A program made the position numbers and the translations under genes. A model generated the notes under the pieces. It saw only the letters and a program-made list of their open reading frames with translations. It did not search any database and had not been told where the DNA came from. Source: CAZQYC01 sp964597495 (lineage in GTDB: Bacteria; Pseudomonadota; Gammaproteobacteria; Steroidobacterales; Steroidobacteraceae). From it: a DNA stretch of 19,251 nt. Of this stretch, positions 14,694 through 19,251 are shown piece by piece (within the stretch, counting starts at the first letter, position 1; each line of letters begins with the position of its first letter). The stretch is taken from assembly GCA_964597495.1 (NCBI GenBank), contig CAZQYC010000077.1, forward strand, positions 1 through 19,251, in the 5' to 3' direction.

Positions 14694-16328
14694 TTAGTCC
14701 TCGATGTCGGTATCGGTGTCTTTTTGTTCGCCCGGCGCAGCTTCGCCTGGTTTGCCGGACGAGTTCTCGGCACCGGAGGCATCTGCAGCAGGTTGGGTAT
14801 CGTCATACTCGCGAAGGATTTCCTGTTCGCGAGCTCGTCGCTCGGCGGTTGTCTCCCATTCGGTTCCGAAGTTGCGCGCGGCTTCATCCGTCAAGCTAGT
14901 CAGCTTGAGCTCCAACCATTTCTCAACGGCTTGCGCTTCCTTGAGCGGGTCCAATAGTCCAAACGAGTCTCCAATCCATTCAGATCCACAGTAGGCAGCG
15001 CGAATGGTTGGATCAGTGAGGAATCCAGGTGCCGCAATCTCGCCGAGTGCAACAGCTTCCTCGAGCCATGCGTGATAGATCGGGTCGCAATACCCGCACG
15101 CTAGCCACTCTCTTTTCTTCAAGAAGAATTTCGAGGCTTGCAGCAACGCAGCGCGAGCAGCCGTATAAGACGCGGTGAAATGCTTCACCAATACTTCGAA
15201 AGGCAACTCTAGCGCGACGCCGATCTGACGAAGGATTGCCAACACGAACGGATCGAATGCTTGATTCGGTCGCTTGGGATCTGCGATTTGAATCTCTTCG
15301 CCTTTCGCGAGATCGACGATCGCGCCCGATCTAAGCATGACGTTGTCGCCGGACTTCGGCGCCGATGTCGGTGCGCCGCCGGCGCCATTGAGTCCAATGC
15401 CAACACCGCCCGGTGTCTTCACGAAGACAGTAAACAGAGCGCTGACGACTGCCGCGTCGAGTTCGGCGTTCGTGTACTTACCAAGCTGCTTGAGTGGTTC
15501 GATCACCGCGGCCAAGTACGGGATTCCGCGCGATTGCTCAGGTCGCAACATCTCCATCAAATGAATGACGTTACGTCGGCCGGTCTTTGTGCCGAATGCC
15601 GGAATCCGATCCCATTCGCGATTTGCACCGCTGAGGACTTGGGATCCAGGATGAGTGCGCATGATGTGATAGGCCGTCACAAACCCATCGATGTCCCTCT
15701 CGATACCGCCGGCCAATGTGTCCGAGTCCGGGGCATCATTCCTGTTACAAACGCGATCCGCTTCGATCAATTGGACCTTTAGCGAGTAGCGCGAAAACTT
15801 TCTTGCTCTCATCGGCATCAATGCAAAGACGTCGCCGCTATCGAGCGCGCTGCGAAGCGCGAGCTCTTGGTTCTGTCCGAAGTTCTGCTTGCCAGCGAGA
15901 TCGAATGCGTATGGATTCCATGCCCACCCACGGAACTTTTGCTCCGTAGTACGCTGCCATTTCGCAGCCTGCGCCGCCGAGAGTTTCAATACGTCGCGAT
16001 CGATTACCGACTTGAGCATTAAGCCCGTTGCTACTGCATTCGTCACGACGGTATTCGTGGCACCTCGGGCAAGCGGCTCTCCCCGCTGCATATCCCGTGA
16101 CCGCGTGCGAAGCGTTGGGAGGTCCGTCAAGTTGTCGGCGTCTGCGGATCCAGCGAACGGCAACCAGCCCGCAGTCTGTCTGCGATCTGTACGTCCACCC
16201 AACCATTGACCGGCTATAGCCAACTGCATCCGAGCTTGAGCTCTACGCGCGCCGGCGACTGGATCCCACCAAGAGACGACTCGGTCGACAATGTTCGACG
16301 CGTTGTTATTAGACATCGGCGATCGCAT
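14694..16328 (-). CDS. Portal protein (lambda gpB family)
   Basis: A 544-residue protein forming the dodecameric DNA entry channel at one capsid vertex. Features typical of lambda-type portals are the opening VDRVVSWWDPVAGARRAQAR, TRSRDMQRGEPLARGATNTV near residues 78-97, the VQLIEADRVCN segment, RRNVIHLMEMLRPEQSRGIPYL and LLQASKFFLKKREWLACGYC. The ATG at 16328 is preferred because GAGAG lies six bases before it; the ATG four codons later (16316), which gives MSNNN, is the alternative and would overlap the gpW-like gene by only eight bases. The Glu/Asp/Pro-rich C-terminal 45 residues look disordered. It lies between gpW-like and protease genes exactly as in lambda. Confidence 0.93.
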   Translation of the reverse strand: MRSPMSNNNASNIVDRVVSWWDPVAGARRAQARMQLAIAGQWLGGRTDRRQTAGWLPFAGSADADNLTDLPTLRTRSRDMQRGEPLARGATNTVVTNAVATGLMLKSVIDRDVLKLSAAQAAKWQRTTEQKFRGWAWNPYAFDLAGKQNFGQNQELALRSALDSGDVFALMPMRARKFSRYSLKVQLIEADRVCNRNDAPDSDTLAGGIERDIDGFVTAYHIMRTHPGSQVLSGANREWDRIPAFGTKTGRRNVIHLMEMLRPEQSRGIPYLAAVIEPLKQLGKYTNAELDAAVVSALFTVFVKTPGGVGIGLNGAGGAPTSAPKSGDNVMLRSGAIVDLAKGEEIQIADPKRPNQAFDPFVLAILRQIGVALELPFEVLVKHFTASYTAARAALLQASKFFLKKREWLACGYCDPIYHAWLEEAVALGEIAAPGFLTDPTIRAAYCGSEWIGDSFGLLDPLKEAQAVEKWLELKLTSLTDEAARNFGTEWETTAERRAREQEILREYDDTQPAADASGAENSSGKPGEAAPGEQKDTDTDIED

Positions 16329-16533
16329 TGCGAACTCTCAGTCCGCCGCCACCAGTTTGAAGCCGACGCACCCTCGCCTCCCAGATTTCGATGTTCTCGC
16401 GGATCTGTTCAGCGTCGGCACGTGTAAATGTTTGGCCGTCGATTGCGAAAGATTGGCCCTTCGCAACTGCGAGATCTGCTCTCATCCATGCGTCTAAGTG
16501 TTCCTGGGCTTGTGCGAGCGTGATTTCCGCCAT
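16309..16533 (-). CDS. gpW-like head-tail joining protein (DUF6148 type)
   Basis: A 74-residue protein in the place of lambda W, between terminase and portal genes. Two helices (LAQAQEHLDAWMRADLAVA and ADAEQIRENIEIWEARVRRL) flank a short hairpin (GQSFAIDGQTFTR), the alpha/beta-hairpin/alpha plan of gpW. It closes with a glycine run (TGGGGLRVRN). gpW-type proteins bind the filled head and prepare it for tail attachment. AAGAGG lies five bases before the ATG, and the end overlaps the portal start by 20 bases. Confidence 0.85.
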   Translation of the reverse strand: MAEITLAQAQEHLDAWMRADLAVAKGQSFAIDGQTFTRADAEQIRENIEIWEARVRRLQTGGGGLRVRNAIADV

Positions 16534-16545
16534 TAGCGCCTCTTG

Positions 16546-18600
16546 TTAAATTCCGCTGTGCCTCATACGGCGCCCACCGCGAGCAGGCGGATCCGGATCG
16601 TTGTTGCCTAAGACCTTTCGTTCTTCGATTGGCCGAGCCCACTCTGGCGGCGAATCCCAATTGATTTGTTCCGCCTCGAGCGCAATGACTGCCGCGCGGT
16701 TGTACACCGCGAGATCAAATGCTTCGTTTGGTATTCCGCGTTGCTTCGTCCATCCCTTTTCGCCACGGACTTCGGAGACGAGTTCCTCGAAGATGTCTTT
16801 CGGTAGCCACTCCGGAAGATGGAAATATCCAGGACCATGCGCGAGTCGGCTTAATGCACCGGAGACGCCGTCCTTCATGACGTTCGTGTTAATCAGCCAG
16901 ACCGGAACGTCGCCGCGGCCACCAGTCTCGCGATCACTTCGTTCTCTCGCATCTGGCCAGACCATCGTGCAGCGTGCTGCGTCTTTATGGCCTGTACCCT
17001 TCACGAGCATTACGCGGCCGCCGAGTTGTTGGGCACGCGCCCGGCGCCAGAAGTCGTATGCCTTTTCCGTAACGCCGGCTTTACCGCCGGAGTCGACAAG
17101 AGTGAGCGCGACCGGCACGAGAATGCCCTCGATGCCGTGAACGGGATATGTCTTCAGCACGATCGCATCGAAGAGTAGATCCCAGTCTTCCCAATACGAA
17201 GCGGGGTCTAGGCCTGCGTAACGCGCACCCTCGGCACGCGAGCTCGCCGTTATCTGGAACCGATCGACCAGCCAGTGCTCGAGGCCTTTGCCCCAAGCCT
17301 GGACCTGTACAACGAACCGACCACTTTGGACGTCGACGGCCGCAGTCAAAAAGCGAGCGGCGGCCGGCATGAAACCCTTCGGCCAGTTTTCTGCTCGTTG
17401 CACCAATTGTTCTACTCCGCGCCGCTTTGCAATTGCCCGCGGGAGATACGGATAGGCCTGGTCGCCGCTCGTCGTATTCTTTAGCGGTTGCTCGTCCCCA
17501 GTTCGTACATACGTCTGTACAGCCTGAAGGTACTTGTGAAGCAATAGGTCCCAACGCTGATAGGCCGCAGCTACACCACCGAGCCAATAACTTGCAATCT
17601 GTGTACGCCGACGTTCCCCGTCGATCGTTCCATCCGGAAGCAGAATTTCGCCTTCGTGTATCCATCGACCGTTCAAGTTCAGTTCTTGCCGATCGGACAA
17701 GCGATGAACGCCACCACATGCAGTGCATACGACAACCGCATGCTGTTCCGCATACGTCATCAAATCCGTTTGTTGCACAATCTCTTCGAGCTCGTCGAAG
17801 ATCGGTAGGCGAAAGAGATCGAGTCCCGGCTTCGCTTCGAACGGTTGCCTGCAATGCAGACAACGCCAATACCATCGCGCGCGAGTCCCGCGGTTGTACA
17901 GTGACAAGATCCCAAGCGCCGGCGGCGCTTCGTGCGGTGTACTTGGAGACCAATTCGGCTTCGTGTACTCCTCACCGGGAGAACTCTCCGCGAGACACTT
18001 GCCGCGCGACATGTACGTCTCGACGCGCTTCGCTGCGAGATCCCACATCGGACCTTCGCCGTCGACATCGTCTCGATTTTCAGGACGGTCGTAGTCCGTA
18101 ATCAAGACGTACTGCAGCGTCTTCGCTGATAGTTGCGAAACCGCTGGCCATCCGAGCTTGAGCGAAATACCCGAGCGGAAGAACTTATCGAAGACGTTGT
18201 CATCGCGCGGCCGCGGACTCAGTCTTGCCTGCAGCTCCGGCGAATGACGAATCATTCGATCGAGATCCGTCAGCGAGTAGTCTCGAGCCGTGTCCTTGCT
18301 CATATGAACAATCAGCATGTCGCCGGGTGCGCATGTGATCACGTAGCAAACGCCGGCGCCGATTAAGCCGAACGATTTTCCAGTCCGCGCAGGACCGACA
18401 AACACGATTCCCTGATACTGCCGACTTCCAAGGTGATCGAGCGGCTCAACGACGTAAGGAGTCAACGTCGAGAACCACGGCCCTTTATCGTTTCGAAGAT
18501 ACGACGCCGCGGCTTCACTTGGCTTGATTCGCCTCGGCGGTCTAAGGATCTCCGCGACCCCGCGGGAAATCTCACGCGGGTTTAGTAGTGCTTGTAACAT
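16546..18600 (-). CDS. Terminase large subunit (GpA family ATPase/nuclease)
   Basis: A 684-residue DNA packaging motor and endonuclease. The ATPase part has a Walker A motif, GPARTGKS, at 69-76, and a Walker B-like strand ending LITDYDRPE at 166-174, followed by the family's DVDGEGPMWDLAAKR and ESSPGEE (motif III, about 205-211). Four cysteines, 247/250 (CLHC) and 292/295 (CTAC), form a zinc-ribbon insertion seen in GpA proteins. The nuclease domain shows AVDVQSGRF (Asp423), LVDSGG (Asp503) and EAFDLAVYNRAA (Asp629) as the likely metal-binding triad. The usual catalytic Glu after the Walker B Asp is Tyr here. The start overlaps the small subunit end by 29 bp. GpA terminases generally make cos-type ends, so cohesive ends are the expected but unproven packaging mode. 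Confidence 0.95.
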   Translation of the reverse strand: MLQALLNPREISRGVAEILRPPRRIKPSEAAASYLRNDKGPWFSTLTPYVVEPLDHLGSRQYQGIVFVGPARTGKSFGLIGAGVCYVITCAPGDMLIVHMSKDTARDYSLTDLDRMIRHSPELQARLSPRPRDDNVFDKFFRSGISLKLGWPAVSQLSAKTLQYVLITDYDRPENRDDVDGEGPMWDLAAKRVETYMSRGKCLAESSPGEEYTKPNWSPSTPHEAPPALGILSLYNRGTRARWYWRCLHCRQPFEAKPGLDLFRLPIFDELEEIVQQTDLMTYAEQHAVVVCTACGGVHRLSDRQELNLNGRWIHEGEILLPDGTIDGERRRTQIASYWLGGVAAAYQRWDLLLHKYLQAVQTYVRTGDEQPLKNTTSGDQAYPYLPRAIAKRRGVEQLVQRAENWPKGFMPAAARFLTAAVDVQSGRFVVQVQAWGKGLEHWLVDRFQITASSRAEGARYAGLDPASYWEDWDLLFDAIVLKTYPVHGIEGILVPVALTLVDSGGKAGVTEKAYDFWRRARAQQLGGRVMLVKGTGHKDAARCTMVWPDARERSDRETGGRGDVPVWLINTNVMKDGVSGALSRLAHGPGYFHLPEWLPKDIFEELVSEVRGEKGWTKQRGIPNEAFDLAVYNRAAVIALEAEQINWDSPPEWARPIEERKVLGNNDPDPPARGGRRMRHSGI

Positions 18601-19219
18601 TTGCGATCAACGACGTTTGCGTCGACGCCGGCGTCAGCTCGTTGTGATCCTCTTCGTCAGCGATCACCTTCTGAAAGATGCGCTCACGAACCTTATCGAT
18701 CTGCTGCTCTATGCGAGTGAGCACGAGCGGCGCCGCCCCGATATCTCGTTCGACTTGATCGACGATCGTGTCGAGCTCGAGCGCCACAATCTTTACGACC
18801 CTCGCCCATTCGGCTTCGACATCCTCGCGCCGTGACAAGGCACCGCGCTCGAGATTGACCTTATTCTTCTCCGCTTCGGCCTTGTAGTGCGAGAGCCGAT
18901 CCGGTGGCGTCATCTTGTCGGGATTGCGCGTCCCATCGTCCTCGAACTGATTGAGCTTCTCGTTGAGCTCGCGCGCGCTGTAGACCGGATGGCCGCCGCG
19001 CTTCGTCTTCGGCGCAATTCCGAAGTTCGCGATCCGTTTTGTGATCGTTGCGCGATCGCGCGCAAACACGTGTGCCGCCTGGTTGATCGAAACCAGCACG
19101 TCTAATGCGGGTTGTCCACTCTCCTCGGTCGATTCCGTTGTCGGCGCTCTACTCTGCTTTGCCTTTTTCGCAGGCTTTTTAGCCTTCGTGGAAGCCTTGG
19201 CGCGGCCTTTCGTGGCCAT
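18572..19219 (-). CDS. Terminase small subunit (Nu1/DUF1441-like)
   Basis: A 215-residue protein that should recognise the packaging site and load the large subunit. Residues 1-28 are Lys/Ala-rich and probably bind DNA without fixed structure. Residues 43-95 form a winged helix-turn-helix: LVSINQAAHVFARDRATITK, then IANFGIAP and a wing GGHPVYSARELNE. DPDKMTPPDRLSHYKAEAE is characteristic of DUF1441 terminase small subunits (here NPDKMTPPDRL). Residues 110-187 look like one long helical oligomerisation region. No good Shine-Dalgarno is visible before the ATG at 19219. It is the first structural gene of the block and overlaps the large subunit gene. Confidence 0.88.
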   Translation of the reverse strand: MATKGRAKASTKAKKPAKKAKQSRAPTTESTEESGQPALDVLVSINQAAHVFARDRATITKRIANFGIAPKTKRGGHPVYSARELNEKLNQFEDDGTRNPDKMTPPDRLSHYKAEAEKNKVNLERGALSRREDVEAEWARVVKIVALELDTIVDQVERDIGAAPLVLTRIEQQIDKVRERIFQKVIADEEDHNELTPASTQTSLIANVTSTTKPA

Positions 19220-19251
19220 TGTTGTTGATGGCTAGAGGCCCCGGAAAATGT
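19220..19251. other. Non-coding right end, upstream of the terminase genes
   Basis: Only 32 bases remain upstream of the small terminase gene. In cos phages the cohesive end site is commonly in this area, but I see no repeat, promoter or binding site that could be called from so short a piece. Confidence 0.4.

Noticed and set aside
17081..17953. 290-codon minus-strand open frame in another register of the terminase gene
   Set aside because: Lies wholly inside the terminase large subunit gene, whose frame carries the zinc ribbon and nuclease motifs. The alternative product is low-complexity Arg/Ser-rich.

Overview
The window is one continuous block of structural genes from a tailed bacteriophage or prophage (siphovirus-type, long non-contractile tail). 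Every supported gene lies on the minus strand and reads from right (about 19.2 kb) to left. No integrase, replication, lysis, regulatory, tRNA or clearly bacterial gene is visible, so host and lifestyle cannot be fixed. The tail-tip gene order is that of Rhodobacter-type gene transfer agents and related phages, which weakly suggests a proteobacterial host. A 100-N gap flanked by identical 55-bp sequences shows that this is a draft, probably metagenomic, scaffold.

Head module (19219 down to 11256): terminase small subunit, GpA-type terminase large subunit, gpW-like joining protein, lambda-type portal, S49 prohead protease with a nested scaffold gene, DUF2190 decoration protein, major capsid protein, an intrinsic terminator, a 68-residue protein and a gpFII-like connector. 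The order is that of lambda. The terminator directly behind the capsid gene probably lets head genes be made in excess over the connector and tail genes.

Tail module (11253 down to 5050): gpU-like tail terminator, tail tube protein, a two-ORF tail assembly chaperone pair laid out for a -1 ribosomal frameshift (lambda G/GT style), a 782-residue tape measure protein, then distal tail protein (DUF2460), hub protein (DUF2163, four cysteines that may hold an Fe-S cluster) and an NlpC/P60 peptidase. Starts and stops overlap repeatedly (ATGA, TGATG), so translation is likely coupled.

Tail-tip receptor region (5053 to beyond position 1): the last gene is a gpJ/GTA-gp15-like tip protein. After about 656 ordinary residues it runs into a tandem array of lectin-like domains of about 156 residues each: six full copies and the start of a seventh. 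It is still open at the window edge. The N gap lies in copy 2. Collapsing the 55-bp duplicate restores one frame across the whole array, giving a protein of more than 1,630 residues. This giant multi-lectin tail tip is the most distinctive thing in the window.
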